From Leuconostoc lactis (GTDB lineage: Bacteria; Bacillota; Bacilli; Lactobacillales; Lactobacillaceae), in NCBI RefSeq assembly GCF_007954625.1, contig NZ_CP042420.1, positions 942,501-1,006,500 on the forward strand: DNA of 64,000 nucleotides, in the 5' to 3' direction. The position numbers and the translations under genes are program-made. Position 1 is the first letter of the stretch, and every line of letters begins with the position of its first letter. The notes below the pieces were generated by a model that saw only the letters and a program-made list of their open reading frames with translations, made no database searches and was not told the DNA's origin. Shown in pieces: positions 33,005 to 43,018 of the stretch.

Positions 33005-34339
33005 ATGTCAAACAATCAAGAAATTTTAGCTGCAGAACAACAACACTTGGCAGCGGTATCGCGGGTAAATTATTTTGACCTGGTCATTGATCATGGGCAG
33101 GGCGCGATTGTGACGGATGCGGATGGTCGAGACTACATTGACTTGTTGGCTAGTGCGAGTGCCACCAATGTTGGTCATGCCCATCCCAAAGTTGTGGCCG
33201 CGATTACGCAACAGGCACAAAAATTAATTCAGTACACACCAGCTTATTTTGCTAATACGACTACGGCCCAGCTCGTGCAACGCTTGACGGCACTCACGCC
33301 AGGCGCGTTTGAAAAGCAAGCGCTTTTTGGTAATTCGGGTTCCGATGCCAATGATGCCATGATTAAATTAGCCCGTGCCTATACGGGCCGATCCTATATT
33401 GTGAGTTTTACGGGTGCCTATCATGGATCGACTTACGGTGCCATGTCCATTTCGGGTGTTAGTCTCAATATGACGCGGAAAATGGGTCCACTCTTGCCGG
33501 ACGTTGTGAAAGTGCCTTATCCTGATCCATCCCAACGATTAGCCGGTGAAACGGATGCACAATTCTCGCAGCGTTTATTTCAAGCGTTTAAGTTACCTTT
33601 TGAGACTTATTTGCCAGCCGATGAAGTGGCTATGGTGATTATTGAACCGATTCAAGGCGATGGCGGCATCATCAAAGTACCACAAGAATATATGGATTTG
33701 GTGTACGATTTCACGCGGAAACACGGGATTGTTTTTGCGGTTGATGAAGTCAATCAGGGCTTAGGTCGCACCGGAAAGATGTGGTCGATTGATCACTTTG
33801 GGATTGCGCCGGATTTGTTGAGTATGGGCAAATCGTTGGCTAGTGGTTTGCCCTTAAGTGCCGTTGTTGGTCGTCGTGAGATTATGGCCAGTTTAGCCGC
33901 ACCGGCAAATGTTTATACGACGGCTGGTAATCCGGTCACTGCTGCAGCTGCATTGGCAACACTTGATGTATTAGACGCAGAACATTTGGTCACGCGTTCC
34001 GCAGAATTAGGGGATGTGGCCAGTGAGTTTTTCGAACAGGCGGCACAAAAGTATCCGTTTATTGGCGATGTGCGCCTCTATGGATTAAACGGTGGGATTG
34101 ATATTGTGACTGCTGATGGGCAGGCTGACGTTGTTGGTACCACTAAGATTATCTATCGCTTATTTCAATTAGGCGTGATTATGATTAGTTTACGTGGCAA
34201 TGTGTTGCGCTTTCAGCCACCGCTTGTCATCACGCGAGACCAATTGCAAACTGCTTTTGACAAATTAACACAAACGTTTGAGGCATTCATGGCCGATGAA
34301 CTCGACTTACCAGAAACTGATCATCATATTGGGTGGTAA
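33005..34339 (+). CDS. Class III PLP-dependent aminotransferase
   Basis: 444 residues from the ATG at 33005 (SD AAGAGGTGGG); the longer upstream frame crosses the terminator. GNSGSDANDAMIKLARAYTGR binds the PLP phosphate, AVDEVNQGLGRTGKMW supplies the PLP-interacting Asp, and MGKSLASGLPLSAVVG the Schiff-base Lys. Relatives act on GABA, ornithine, diaminobutyrate or aspartate-derived substrates; I cannot choose. The adjacent permease suggests use of an imported amino acid. The gene ends just before the alaS T-box. Confidence 0.85.
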   Translation: MSNNQEILAAEQQHLAAVSRVNYFDLVIDHGQGAIVTDADGRDYIDLLASASATNVGHAHPKVVAAITQQAQKLIQYTPAYFANTTTAQLVQRLTALTPGAFEKQALFGNSGSDANDAMIKLARAYTGRSYIVSFTGAYHGSTYGAMSISGVSLNMTRKMGPLLPDVVKVPYPDPSQRLAGETDAQFSQRLFQAFKLPFETYLPADEVAMVIIEPIQGDGGIIKVPQEYMDLVYDFTRKHGIVFAVDEVNQGLGRTGKMWSIDHFGIAPDLLSMGKSLASGLPLSAVVGRREIMASLAAPANVYTTAGNPVTAAAALATLDVLDAEHLVTRSAELGDVASEFFEQAAQKYPFIGDVRLYGLNGGIDIVTADGQADVVGTTKIIYRLFQLGVIMISLRGNVLRFQPPLVITRDQLQTAFDKLTQTFEAFMADELDLPETDHHIGW

Positions 34340-34344
34340 TGTGC

Positions 34345-34575
34345 TATAATAACTAAAGAAATCTGGATATACAAAATTTGCGCGATGCCAGTCAGAAATG
34401 TGTTGGTTAATGCAAAACACACATCACAAATTTTGCGCTCCCAGATCGTATTGTAATCGAAAGGTTACCGCGCCTCAGCGTTATGAGTTTATGAAGGTAA
34501 AGATTGAAGATCATTACAAAATGCGGTGGTACCACGGTGAAGCGTCCGCACTTTGTTCTGGTCTTTTTATATTTC
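34345..34575 (+). promoter_or_regulatory. Promoter and alanine T-box leader of alaS
   Basis: An extended -10 (TGC-TATAAT, 34342-34350) starts the leader. Stem I closes with ATCTGG/CCAGAT and AAAATTTG/CAAATTTT. The specifier loop carries GCT (Ala, 34437-34439). The T-box core is GCGGTGGTACCACGG; the antiterminator is GCGG, a 7-nt bulge, ACG/CGT and CCGC. The competing terminator uses the ATGCGG/CCGCA segments and ends in TTTTTAT. Uncharged tRNA-Ala should increase alaS expression. Confidence 0.88.
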
Positions 34576-34594
34576 AAATCAAGGAGAATTACCA

Positions 34595-37276
34595 ATGAAA
34601 GAATTGACGTCAGCAGAAGTCCGTCAGATGTTTTTGGATTTCTTTGCATCAAAAGGGCATGAAGTTGTCCCTTCAAAAAATTTGATTCCACAAGATGATC
34701 CGACTTTGTTGTGGATCAATTCGGGTGTGGCCACATTAAAAAAGTATTTTGATGGGACTGTCGTACCAGAAAATCCCCGTATTACGAATGCGCAAAAGGC
34801 CATTCGGACCAATGATATTGAAAATGTTGGGAAAACAGCCCGCCATCACACATTATTTGAAATGATGGGGAACTTTTCAATTGGCGATTATTTCAAAGAA
34901 GAAGTGATTCCTTGGGCTTGGGAATTGTTGACGAGCCCTGAATGGTATGGCTTGGATAAAGAACGTTTGTATGTGACTGTCTATCCAAAAGACCAAGAAG
35001 CCAAGAAAATCTGGGAAGAAAAGACGGATTTGCCAGCTGGTCATATTTATGAAGTTGAAGACAACTTCTGGGATATCGGTGAAGGGCCTTCAGGACCTGA
35101 TTCAGAAATCTTTTTCGATCGTGGCCCAGCCTTCCAAGATTTGCCAGATGATGATCCAGAAATATATCCAGGTGGTGAAAACGAACGGTACCTTGAAATT
35201 TGGAACATCGTCTTCTCACAATTTAACCATTTGCCTGGTATGACGGATAATTCACAGTATCCAGAATTACCACACAAGAACATTGATACGGGAATGGGAC
35301 TTGAACGTGTCGTTTCAGTGTTCCAAAACGGTCGGACAAACTTTGACACGGATCTATTCTTACCAATTATTCAGGCAACAGAAGCTTTGTCACCAAACTT
35401 TAAGTATGATGGCACAAAAGATTCTGACAGCAACACCAGCTTTAAAGTGATTGCTGACCATATCCGTGCCATCACGTTTGCGATTAGCGATGGCGCGATG
35501 CCTTCAAATGAAGGCCGTGGTTATGTCATTCGTCGCTTGCTCCGTCGGGCGGTTTTGCATGGTCAAAAGTTAGGTATTCAAGGCGAATTTTTGACGCAAC
35601 TTGTGCCAATTGTTGGGGAAATTATGCAAAGCTATTATCCAGAAGTGCTGGAAAACGCGGCACGTATCCAAAAGACGGTTGCGGCTGAAGAAAAGCGCTT
35701 TAATGCAACGTTGACTGGTGGTTTGGCGTTGTTGGATGATGTGATTGCGGCGGCTAAGGCCGACGGGAAAACACAAATTTCTGGTGCGGATGCCTTTAAG
35801 TTGTCAGATACGTACGGCTTCCCACTTGAATTGACGCAAGAACAAGCTGCCGAAGCTGGCTTAACAGTTGACGTAGACGGCTTTAATGAGGCATTACAAG
35901 CGCAACGTGCGCGTGCACGTGCAGCACGTTCAAATGACAAGTCAATGGGTGTTCAAAATGCTGTGTTGACTGATTTGAAAGTGGCTTCTGAATATGTTGG
36001 TTGGTCAGAAACAGCGGTTGATTCAGCGGAAGTTGTGGCCATTATTGGTCAAGATGCCGACGGCATTGATGCTTTACTTGATCAAGCAGTTGCTGGCGAA
36101 CAACGCCAATTAGTCTTTGATAAAACACCATTCTACGCTGAAATGGGTGGACAAGTTGCTGACTTTGGGACAGTTTTGAACAAGCAAGGTGACGTCGTGG
36201 CGGAAGTGATTGATGTCCAAAAGGCACCAAACGGCCAACACGTGCATACTGTCAATGTGCTGGCTGACATCACGCTTGGGGAAAACGTTGATTTGCGGGT
36301 GGATATGGCACGCCATATTGCGGTATCAAAGAATCATACGGCGACCCACATGTTGGATCAAGCCTTGCGGAATGTGCTTGGTGGCGATGTCCACCAAGCA
36401 GGATCATTAGTCGAACCGGACTATTTGCGTTTTGATTTCACCAACGAAGGACCAGTATCTGCTGCCGATCTTGATCGGATTGAAGCAATGGTGAATGCGG
36501 AAATCGCTAAAAATGCACCGATTTCATGGTTGGAAACAGATATTGAAACAGCGCAACAAATGGGTGCTGTCGCAGTCTTTGGTGAAAAGTATGGTGACGT
36601 TGTGCGTGTCGTATCGATTGGCGACTTTAACAAGGAATTTGATGGTGGTACCCATGCACAGTCAACGGCGGAACTTGGCTTGTTCAAGATTGTGTCAGAA
36701 TCAGGTATTGGTGCCGGTGTACGCCGAATTGAAGCTGTGACTGGCCTGGAAGCATTAGCCTTATATAAGGCAGAAGAAAACGCCTTAAAGGCAGTTGCTG
36801 CCCAAGTGAAAGCACAAAAGATTACGGAAGCACCGGCCAAGGTTGCCGATCTACAAGCAGAATTAAAGGCAACGCAACGGACATTAGAATCAGTTGAAGC
36901 GAAATTGGCGAACGCAGCTGCTGATGAAGTCTTTAACGACGTTAAAACAAGCAACGGGCACACTTATATTGTGGCGCAATTGCCAGTTTCTGGCATGGAT
37001 GGGTTACGTCAAGTTGCTGATAATTGGAAAGCAAATTATCCATCAGAAGTGTTAGTGCTAGCAGCTGATATTGATGGGAAAGTCAACCTCATTGTTGCGG
37101 CTTCACCAGAAGCCAATGCAGCTGGTATTAAAGCAGGTGATTTGATTAAAGCTATTGCTCCACGCGTTGGCGGTGGTGGTGGTGGTCGCCCAGACATGGC
37201 GCAAGCTGGTGGTAAGAATCCAGCTGGTATTCCCGATGCCTTTGCAGCAGTTGCTGACTTTTTGGCACAAAACTAA
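34595..37276 (+). CDS. alaS: Alanyl-tRNA synthetase
   Basis: 893 residues from the ATG at 34595 (SD AAGGAG); an upstream in-frame start lies in the T-box terminator. Class II motifs are in [34 protein letters not shown] and the GMGLERV motif 3. The editing domain has the HNTATH-like zinc/editing signature [13 protein letters not shown], with the second part ending in [11 protein letters not shown] where the usual zinc Cys is Ala-Gln. The C-Ala domain ends with [15 protein letters not shown]. Full length for the family. Confidence 0.95.
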   Translation: MKELTSAEVRQMFLDFFASKGHEVVPSKNLIPQDDPTLLWINSGVATLKKYFDGTVVPENPRITNAQKAIRTNDIENVGKTARHHTLFEMMGNFSIGDYFKEEVIPWAWELLTSPEWYGLDKERLYVTVYPKDQEAKKIWEEKTDLPAGHIYEVEDNFWDIGEGPSGPDSEIFFDRGPAFQDLPDDDPEIYPGGENERYLEIWNIVFSQFNHLPGMTDNSQYPELPHKNIDTGMGLERVVSVFQNGRTNFDTDLFLPIIQATEALSPNFKYDGTKDSDSNTSFKVIADHIRAITFAISDGAMPSNEGRGYVIRRLLRRAVLHGQKLGIQGEFLTQLVPIVGEIMQSYYPEVLENAARIQKTVAAEEKRFNATLTGGLALLDDVIAAAKADGKTQISGADAFKLSDTYGFPLELTQEQAAEAGLTVDVDGFNEALQAQRARARAARSNDKSMGVQNAVLTDLKVASEYVGWSETAVDSAEVVAIIGQDADGIDALLDQAVAGEQRQLVFDKTPFYAEMGGQVADFGTVLNKQGDVVAEVIDVQKAPNGQHVHTVNVLADITLGENVDLRVDMARHIAVSKNHTATHMLDQALRNVLGGDVHQAGSLVEPDYLRFDFTNEGPVSAADLDRIEAMVNAEIAKNAPISWLETDIETAQQMGAVAVFGEKYGDVVRVVSIGDFNKEFDGGTHAQSTAELGLFKIVSESGIGAGVRRIEAVTGLEALALYKAEENALKAVAAQVKAQKITEAPAKVADLQAELKATQRTLESVEAKLANAAADEVFNDVKTSNGHTYIVAQLPVSGMDGLRQVADNWKANYPSEVLVLAADIDGKVNLIVAASPEANAAGIKAGDLIKAIAPRVGGGGGGRPDMAQAGGKNPAGIPDAFAAVADFLAQN

Positions 37277-37353
37277 CATCACTTATTTAGAATCTTATGG
37301 TTCTGTGATATAGTTGTCATATTTATAGGGTAAAATAGATTTAGGACAATTAG

Positions 37354-37374
37354 TCACGCTAGACTGAAGCGTGA
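37354..37374 (+). promoter_or_regulatory. Hairpin in the ireB leader
   Basis: TCACGCT/AGCGTGA form a perfect 7-bp stem around AGACTGA, 13 bases before the SD (AAAGGAG). There is no T run. A regulatory or mRNA-stability role is possible; the upstream region has TAAAAT (37331-37336) as a possible -10. Confidence 0.4.
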
Positions 37375-37399
37375 GCAACTAAAGAAAGGAGCGTGTGCG

Positions 37400-37651
37400 A
37401 TGACAGTAGGAGATGAAACAGCAATTTTCGACTTTGGCAATCAACAGCCTAAGGCGATTCATGAAACGCTAGAGATTGTTTACCAAGCTTTGGAAGAAAA
37501 AGGGTATAACCCAATTAACCAAATTGTCGGTTATTTGATGTCTGGCGATCCCGCTTATATTCCGCGTTTGAATGATGCACGTAATTTGATCAAGCGTCAC
37601 GAACGTGACGAGATCATTGAAGAACTTGTGCACGCCTATTTGAACAAATAA
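37400..37651 (+). CDS. ireB: IreB family regulatory phosphoprotein (UPF0297)
   Basis: 83 residues. The whole sequence, including [20 protein letters not shown] and [27 protein letters not shown], matches the UPF0297/IreB family. In Enterococcus this protein is phosphorylated by the IreK serine/threonine kinase and tunes cephalosporin tolerance. It precedes ruvX with a one-base overlap (TAATG) and belongs to the conserved alaS-ireB-ruvX-DUF1292 order of Firmicutes. Confidence 0.92.
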   Translation: MTVGDETAIFDFGNQQPKAIHETLEIVYQALEEKGYNPINQIVGYLMSGDPAYIPRLNDARNLIKRHERDEIIEELVHAYLNK

Positions 37652-38082
37652 TGCGTATATTAGGATTAGATGTCGGTAGTCGAACAGTTGGTGTTGCGGT
37701 GAGTGATCCTATGGGTTGGACAGCCCAAGGGGTTGAAATCATTCGCATCAACGAAGATGAGGCAGAATTTGGCCTCGAACGATTAGGTGAAATTATCAAG
37801 GCCAAGCAGGTTAAAGGTGTTGTCTTAGGCTTGCCTAAAAACATGAATAATTCCGAAGGCCCACGTGCTGAAGCAGCTCGGCGTTATGCCAAAATGGTTG
37901 AAGAAACATTTGGTTTGCCAACTGATTTTCAAGATGAACGCTTAACAACGGTGCAAGCTGAACGCATGTTGATTGAAGAAGCAGATATTTCACGTAAAAA
38001 GCGCAAGCAGGTCATTGACAAAATTGCGGCAGAATTTATTCTGCAAAACTATTTAGATGCTAATGGTAAATTAGCCAAGTAA
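37651..38082 (+). CDS. ruvX: Holliday junction resolvase-like / pre-16S rRNA nuclease YqgF
   Basis: 143 residues, RNase H-like fold. [19 protein letters not shown] carries the first catalytic Asp, and [17 protein letters not shown] and [15 protein letters not shown] carry the following acidic residues. Family members process the 5' end of 16S rRNA. It starts on the last base of the ireB stop and has no separate SD, so translation is coupled. A terminator follows. Confidence 0.92.
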   Translation: MRILGLDVGSRTVGVAVSDPMGWTAQGVEIIRINEDEAEFGLERLGEIIKAKQVKGVVLGLPKNMNNSEGPRAEAARRYAKMVEETFGLPTDFQDERLTTVQAERMLIEEADISRKKRKQVIDKIAAEFILQNYLDANGKLAK

Positions 38083-38090
38083 AGACTCGA

Positions 38091-38121
38091 AACAACGTTT
38101 CTAGGCGAAACGTTGTTTTTA
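38091..38121 (+). terminator. Terminator after ruvX
   Basis: A 10-bp stem AACAACGTTT/AAACGTTGTT with loop CTAGGCG and T run. The -10-like TATAAT of the next gene (38125-38130) follows. Confidence 0.8.
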
Positions 38122-38168
38122 CGTTATAATAGAGATACAAAAATTGAAGGGAGTGCGTGGGAGAAACG

Positions 38169-38197
38169 GCGCTGACAACCGATAACGTTGTCAGCGC
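38169..38197 (+). promoter_or_regulatory. Strong hairpin in the DUF1292 gene leader
   Basis: GCGCTGACAAC and its exact complement form an 11-bp stem with a 7-nt loop, 23 nt before the ATG and after a GAAGGGAG SD-like element at 38147-38154. It has no T run, so it is not a simple terminator. Confidence 0.55.
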
Positions 38198-38220
38198 ACG
38201 ATACGCGCAAAGCATTTATT

Positions 38221-38517
38221 ATGGCAAACCAAGAAGATATTCAAAAGATCACACTTGTCGACGAAAACGGCGACGAAGCATTATACGAAGTCTTATTCAC
38301 TTTCCATTCTGAAGAATATGGCAAGGACTACATCTTGCTTGTACCAGAAGGCGTGGAAGATGATGAAGAGGTGGACATCCAAGCTTACATCTTCAACCCA
38401 GATGAAAATGGGGATGCAACTGAAGAAGATTTGATCCAAATCGAAGATGATAAAGAATGGGATATGGTTGAAGAAGTCCTCAATACTTTCTTAGAAGACG
38501 ATTCAAATTTTGCATAA
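38221..38517 (+). CDS. DUF1292 domain protein
   Basis: 98 residues, very acidic. KITLVDENGDEALYEVLFTFHSEEYGKDYILLVPE and the acidic C-terminus are the DUF1292 signature; function unknown. I prefer the ATG at 38221 by family alignment, although a TTG at 38188 is in frame and neither has a good SD. It has its own -10-like TATAAT (38125-38130) and a structured leader, unlike the usual coupling to ruvX. A weak hairpin with eight T follows (38526-38547). Confidence 0.85.
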   Translation: MANQEDIQKITLVDENGDEALYEVLFTFHSEEYGKDYILLVPEGVEDDEEVDIQAYIFNPDENGDATEEDLIQIEDDKEWDMVEEVLNTFLEDDSNFA

Positions 38518-38525
38518 GCATGAAG

Positions 38526-38547
38526 AAACGCGATGGCGTTTTTTTTG
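38526..38547 (+). terminator. Terminator after the DUF1292 gene
   Basis: AACGC-GATG-GCGTT stem followed by eight T. Confidence 0.7.
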
Positions 38548-38565
38548 TTACAAAAGTTTAACAAC

Positions 38566-38595
38566 TTGATGGCTTATCGAGTGATAAACTATTAT
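38566..38595 (+). promoter_or_regulatory. Probable cyd promoter
   Basis: TTGATG (38566-38571), an 18-bp spacer and TATTAT (38590-38595). The leader of about 95 nt contains GAGCAAGC...GATCGCTC partial symmetry. Confidence 0.5.
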
Positions 38596-38698
38596 GTAGA
38601 AGAGTGAGCAAGCTGCTTGATCGCTCAAATATTAGACGATATAACTGCTTTAAGTACGCATTAGTGATGGCGAGATGAGTTATATTTTGGAGGAACAC

Positions 38699-40171
38699 AT
38701 GGTTACATTAGTAGGGATACTTGACCTTGCGCGTTTTCAATTCGCAATGACAACGATTTTCCACTTCTTCTTTGTACCGATGTCAATCGGACTAGGTGTC
38801 GTGGTGTCGATCATGGAAACGATGTATGTCATCAAAAAAGATGAGACATACAAGAAAATGGCGCAATTTTGGGGTAAGATCTTCTTATTGAGTTTTGCGG
38901 TAGGGGTTGTTACCGGCTTGATTCAAGAATTTCAATTTGGTATGAACTGGTCTGAATATTCACGTTATGTCGGGGATATTTTCGGTTCATTGTTAGCCAT
39001 TGAAGCGTTGGTTGCCTTCTTTGCGGAATCAACATTCATTGGGTTGTGGGTATTTACTTGGGATCGTTTTAAGCCAAGTATCCACGTCTTGTTCATTTGG
39101 ATTACAACGATTGGGTCAATGATGTCATCGCTTTGGATTTTGGCGGCTAACTCATTTATGCAAAACCCAGTTGGTTATGCGATTGACAATCACATGGGAC
39201 GTGCCGAATTAAAGAGCTTTAGTGCGTTACTTGCTAACAAGCAGTTGTGGGTTGAATTCCCGCACGTGGTTGTTGGGACATTAGTCACAGCTGGTTTCTT
39301 GGTTGCGGGTATGTCAGCTTTCAAATTATTGAAGTTGAAAAAAGGTGACAGTGAGATTCCTTTCTTCCGTAAGTCAATTAACATTGCCTTAATCGTTGGT
39401 TTGATCGGTATTGGTGGTGCCTTGATTTCAGGTGATAAGCACGCTTATGATTTGCAATCAATGCAACCTATGAAGTATGCGGCGATGGAAGGTGTTGATA
39501 AGACCATCAATTCAGCTGACCGTAAGGATAAGGCACAACCTTGGTCATTGATTTCAGTAACCAATCCCAAGACACACGAAGTGATTGCTAACGTTGAAAT
39601 CCCTTATGTTTTGTCAATTTTGGGTAACCACTCATTGACGGGTGGTAAGACAATCGGGACAACTGAATTGGAAAAGGAATTCCAAAAGAAGTACGGTAAG
39701 GCAAATCCTGAGATTAAGAGTTACTATGTGCCTGAAAACACATTGTTCTACTCATTCCGTGTCATGGCGATGGGGGCTGGCGCACTCTTGCTACTGGCCA
39801 TTGTTGCCCTTTGGATGAACCGTCGCAAGTCACAATTAATTTTGACTCAACGTTGGTTCTTGTGGATTATGGGAATTGCTACTTTTGTCCCATTCTTGAT
39901 CAATACAGCCGGTTGGTTAGTGACTGAATTGGGTCGCTATCCATGGGTTGTTTACGGCCTAATGCCAATTAGTGAAGCCGTTTCGCCAAATGTGTCAGTG
40001 GCTTCGCTATTGATTTCAAATATTATTTACTTCTTGACATTTGCCTCACTCGGTGGCGTGATGATTTGGTTGGCGCGTCGTGTTTTGCACGCTGGCCCAA
40101 ATGCGGAAGATACAGAACACTTGTCTCCAAGTGATCCATACAGTCACTTGGCCAAAGGAGGTGAAGCCTAA
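38699..40171 (+). CDS. cydA: Cytochrome bd ubiquinol/menaquinol oxidase subunit I
   Basis: 490 residues from the ATG at 38699 (SD TTGGAGGA). RFQFAMTTIFHFFFVPMSIG holds the haem b595-ligand His22. IEALVAFFAESTFIGLWVFTWDRF contains conserved Glu residues of the proton channel. GRYPWVVYGLMPISEAVSP is the late conserved block. The Q-loop is the short Firmicutes type. The oxidase needs exogenous haem and menaquinone in lactic acid bacteria; no haem or quinone genes are in the window. It overlaps cydB by one base. Confidence 0.94.
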   Translation: MVTLVGILDLARFQFAMTTIFHFFFVPMSIGLGVVVSIMETMYVIKKDETYKKMAQFWGKIFLLSFAVGVVTGLIQEFQFGMNWSEYSRYVGDIFGSLLAIEALVAFFAESTFIGLWVFTWDRFKPSIHVLFIWITTIGSMMSSLWILAANSFMQNPVGYAIDNHMGRAELKSFSALLANKQLWVEFPHVVVGTLVTAGFLVAGMSAFKLLKLKKGDSEIPFFRKSINIALIVGLIGIGGALISGDKHAYDLQSMQPMKYAAMEGVDKTINSADRKDKAQPWSLISVTNPKTHEVIANVEIPYVLSILGNHSLTGGKTIGTTELEKEFQKKYGKANPEIKSYYVPENTLFYSFRVMAMGAGALLLLAIVALWMNRRKSQLILTQRWFLWIMGIATFVPFLINTAGWLVTELGRYPWVVYGLMPISEAVSPNVSVASLLISNIIYFLTFASLGGVMIWLARRVLHAGPNAEDTEHLSPSDPYSHLAKGGEA

Positions 40172-41184
40172 TGAATACACTAGAAATTTTATGGTTCGTT
40201 TTAATTGGCGTTTTGTGGGCTGGCTTCTTCTTCCTTGAAGGATTCGACTTCGGTATCGGGATGCAATTCATCTTTAACGCCCGCGATGAAAATGATCGTG
40301 ATGCGCTATATGAAGCAATTGGTCCTAACTGGGATGCCAATGAAGTGTGGTTAATCACAGCTGGTGGGGCGATGTTTGCAGCCTTTCCAAACTGGTATGC
40401 CTCATTGTTCTCAGGCTTCTACTTAATGCTATTGATTGTGTTGTTGGCTTTGATTTATCGTGGGGTTTCCTTTGAATTCCGTGAACAAATGCCAACCATT
40501 CAAGGGGCGCAACTTTGGGAACGCTTGATTGGGATCACATCAGTGATGGTACCATTCTTCTTAGGTATGATCTTTACTGCCATGGTATCAGGGACACCAA
40601 TCGATGCCCGTGGTAACTTAACGGCTGGTTTCTTTGATTACGTGACACCATTTACTTTGGTTGGTGGTATCGCAGTGGCTTTGATGAGTTATGTGCACGG
40701 CTTGAACTATACACGCCTACGTATTATTGGCCCATTGCGGGACCGTGCAGTAACGCAATTAAAGTTCTTGTACCCAGTTTTGTTAGCTGGGGAAGCGTTG
40801 TTTGCCGTTTTGCTATTCTTCTACACTGACTTTATTCAAACAAAGCCAGTATGGACGTTGGCAATTTTGGCCCTCATTGTGGTCACAACGTTGATGAGTT
40901 GGTACACAGCGTTGAAGACAAAGTCAGAAGCTTGGCCATTTACTTTGTCAGGTTTGGCATTAGTTGAAGTGGTTGTCTTACTCTTCGTTGGGCTATTCCC
41001 ACGTGTGATGGTGGCCAATAACCCATTGCACACGTTAGATATTATGAATGCGTCATCAACACCTTACACATTGAAAGTGATGACAATTGTGGTGATTACA
41101 GCTTTGCCAGTAACCCTTGCTTATCAAATTTGGAGCTTCTGGGTCTTCCGCAAGCGTATCGTTTCCCACAAAGTGGTTGAATAA
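40171..41184 (+). CDS. cydB: Cytochrome bd oxidase subunit II
   Basis: 337 residues with eight or more membrane segments. LEILWFVLIGVLWAGFFFLEGFDFGIG and ANEVWLITAGGAMFAAFPNWYASLFSGFYL are the CydB signatures. It is the partner of CydA in the terminal oxidase that reduces oxygen to water in the cytoplasmic membrane. It is coupled to cydA through TAATG with the SD AAAGGAGGTGA. A terminator lies after it, so cydDC may be transcribed partly by read-through. Confidence 0.94.
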   Translation: MNTLEILWFVLIGVLWAGFFFLEGFDFGIGMQFIFNARDENDRDALYEAIGPNWDANEVWLITAGGAMFAAFPNWYASLFSGFYLMLLIVLLALIYRGVSFEFREQMPTIQGAQLWERLIGITSVMVPFFLGMIFTAMVSGTPIDARGNLTAGFFDYVTPFTLVGGIAVALMSYVHGLNYTRLRIIGPLRDRAVTQLKFLYPVLLAGEALFAVLLFFYTDFIQTKPVWTLAILALIVVTTLMSWYTALKTKSEAWPFTLSGLALVEVVVLLFVGLFPRVMVANNPLHTLDIMNASSTPYTLKVMTIVVITALPVTLAYQIWSFWVFRKRIVSHKVVE

Positions 41185-41191
41185 CATTGAG

Positions 41192-41227
41192 AAAAACGTT
41201 TACAATTGACTGTAGACGTTTTTTATT
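41192..41227 (+). terminator. Terminator after cydB
   Basis: AAAAACGTTTAC pairs with GTAGACGTTTTT (one T-G pair) and the T run continues. Confidence 0.75.
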
Positions 41228-41296
41228 TTTAATTGGCAATGAGATGATCAACATAATCTCAAATCGAGATAACTTGTAGGAATAGATAAAGATAAT

Positions 41297-43018
41297 ATGA
41301 TTGATAAAAGACTTTTCAAACTAAAAGGGATCATGACCACATTGCTGGGGCTCGTGATTTTAACTGGGATTCAAGGCCTAGCAATTTTGGCTCAAGGTAT
41401 TTTCCTGGCACGGGCGATTGTGAGTCTTTGGCAAGGCCAACCGATACAATCGGCACTGGCGTCGATCGGCTGGTTTGCGGTAGCGTTTATTGTGCGGCAA
41501 ATCTTAATCGTGGTTAAAAATGAATTGATGGCCAACTATGCGAATCAAGCCGTTGAAACGTATCGGGTACAGTTGTTGGCACGCTATACAGCCTTAGGTT
41601 CAACATTAGTTGCTGAACAGGGGACGGGAAATGCCGTGACCACGTTGGGTGCGGGACTAGACAACGTTAAGAACTATTTTCAGCTCTTGTTAGTGAAAGT
41701 ATTTGATTTAGGCATTATTCCTTGGTTGATTTTAAGCTATATTTTTTACCTCAAATGGGAACAAGGCTTATTCTTGCTCTTGATTTTTCCAGTCATCATT
41801 GTTTTTTTTGTGATCTTAGGTTTGGCTGCGCAAAGTAAAGCCGATGCGGAATTTGCTAACTTTAAAAATTTGAATAACCGTTTCGTCGATGCGTTACGTG
41901 GGCTACCAACTTTAAAGCAGTTGGGATTAGCTGAAGATTATAGTCAAGAAATTTTTAAAATTTCAGAAGACTACCGGAAAACAACCATGCGGACATTACG
42001 GATTGCGATGACATCAACGTTTGCATTGGATTTCTTTACTACGCTATCGATTGCGGTTGTGGCCGTCTTTCTAGGGTTTGACCTACTGGATGGTAAGATG
42101 ACGTTATTGCCGGCTTTAACGATTCTGATCCTCGCACCGGAATATTTTTTACCGTTACGCAATTTCTCTGATGATTATCATGCCACCCTCAATGGTAAAA
42201 ATGCCTTAACAGATGTCTTGGAGATGTTAGACAAGCCAGAGGTGACGCAACGCGATGTCTTGCACTTATCAACGTGGGCACCAACGTCAACTTTGTCGGT
42301 TAGCGATATGAATTTTGGGTACGATGGGACGCTAGTGTTGAAAAACATTACGCTACAAGCTCAAGGATATCAAAAAATTGCGATTGTTGGGGAAAGTGGC
42401 GCTGGTAAGTCAACGTTACTTAATCTCTTAGGTGGCTTTTTGCGTCCAAACAGTGGTGATTTTGAAATTGCTGGCCAAATGATGCCGCATTTTGCGCAAA
42501 AAGATTGGCAAAAACAATTTTTCTACATGCCACAACACCCTTATATTTTCCATGAAACACTGCGCGATAATATCACTTTTTACGCCCCACAGGCTTCTGA
42601 CGCAGCCGTTACGGCAGCAATTGAGCAGGCGGGGCTACAAAGCTTGGTGGCGACGTTACCCGATGGTTTAGACACGGTGATGGGGGAAAGTGGACGCCAG
42701 GTGTCTGGTGGTCAGGCGCAGCGCATTGCGTTAGCGCGGATGTTGCTGGATGAACAACGGCATGTGTTATTGTTTGATGAGCCGACAGCCCATCTTGACA
42801 TTGAAACTGAGTATGAGTTGAAACAAACGATTGCGCCCATCTTGGCGAATCATCTCGTCTTTTTTGCAACGCACCGCTTACACTGGTTAGACCAAATGGA
42901 TTATGTGTTGGTGATGCGTGATGGGCAGATTGTCGAACAAGGTGAACCGGCCGTCTTATTGGCTGATAGTCAGAGTGCCTTGAATCACTTGCGCTCAGAA
43001 TTACGAGGTGGACAATGA
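41297..43018 (+). CDS. cydD: Thiol reductant ABC exporter subunit CydD
   Basis: 573 residues: six-helix membrane domain (about 1-310), then an ABC ATPase with Walker A GESGAGKSTLLNLLGG, signature VSGGQAQRIALARM and Walker B VLLFDEPTAHLD. CydDC exports glutathione/cysteine-type thiols and is needed to assemble cytochrome bd. It lies directly after cydAB. SD weak (TAGGAA, rather far from the ATG). It overlaps cydC by 4 bases (ATGA). Confidence 0.91.
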   Translation: MIDKRLFKLKGIMTTLLGLVILTGIQGLAILAQGIFLARAIVSLWQGQPIQSALASIGWFAVAFIVRQILIVVKNELMANYANQAVETYRVQLLARYTALGSTLVAEQGTGNAVTTLGAGLDNVKNYFQLLLVKVFDLGIIPWLILSYIFYLKWEQGLFLLLIFPVIIVFFVILGLAAQSKADAEFANFKNLNNRFVDALRGLPTLKQLGLAEDYSQEIFKISEDYRKTTMRTLRIAMTSTFALDFFTTLSIAVVAVFLGFDLLDGKMTLLPALTILILAPEYFLPLRNFSDDYHATLNGKNALTDVLEMLDKPEVTQRDVLHLSTWAPTSTLSVSDMNFGYDGTLVLKNITLQAQGYQKIAIVGESGAGKSTLLNLLGGFLRPNSGDFEIAGQMMPHFAQKDWQKQFFYMPQHPYIFHETLRDNITFYAPQASDAAVTAAIEQAGLQSLVATLPDGLDTVMGESGRQVSGGQAQRIALARMLLDEQRHVLLFDEPTAHLDIETEYELKQTIAPILANHLVFFATHRLHWLDQMDYVLVMRDGQIVEQGEPAVLLADSQSALNHLRSELRGGQ

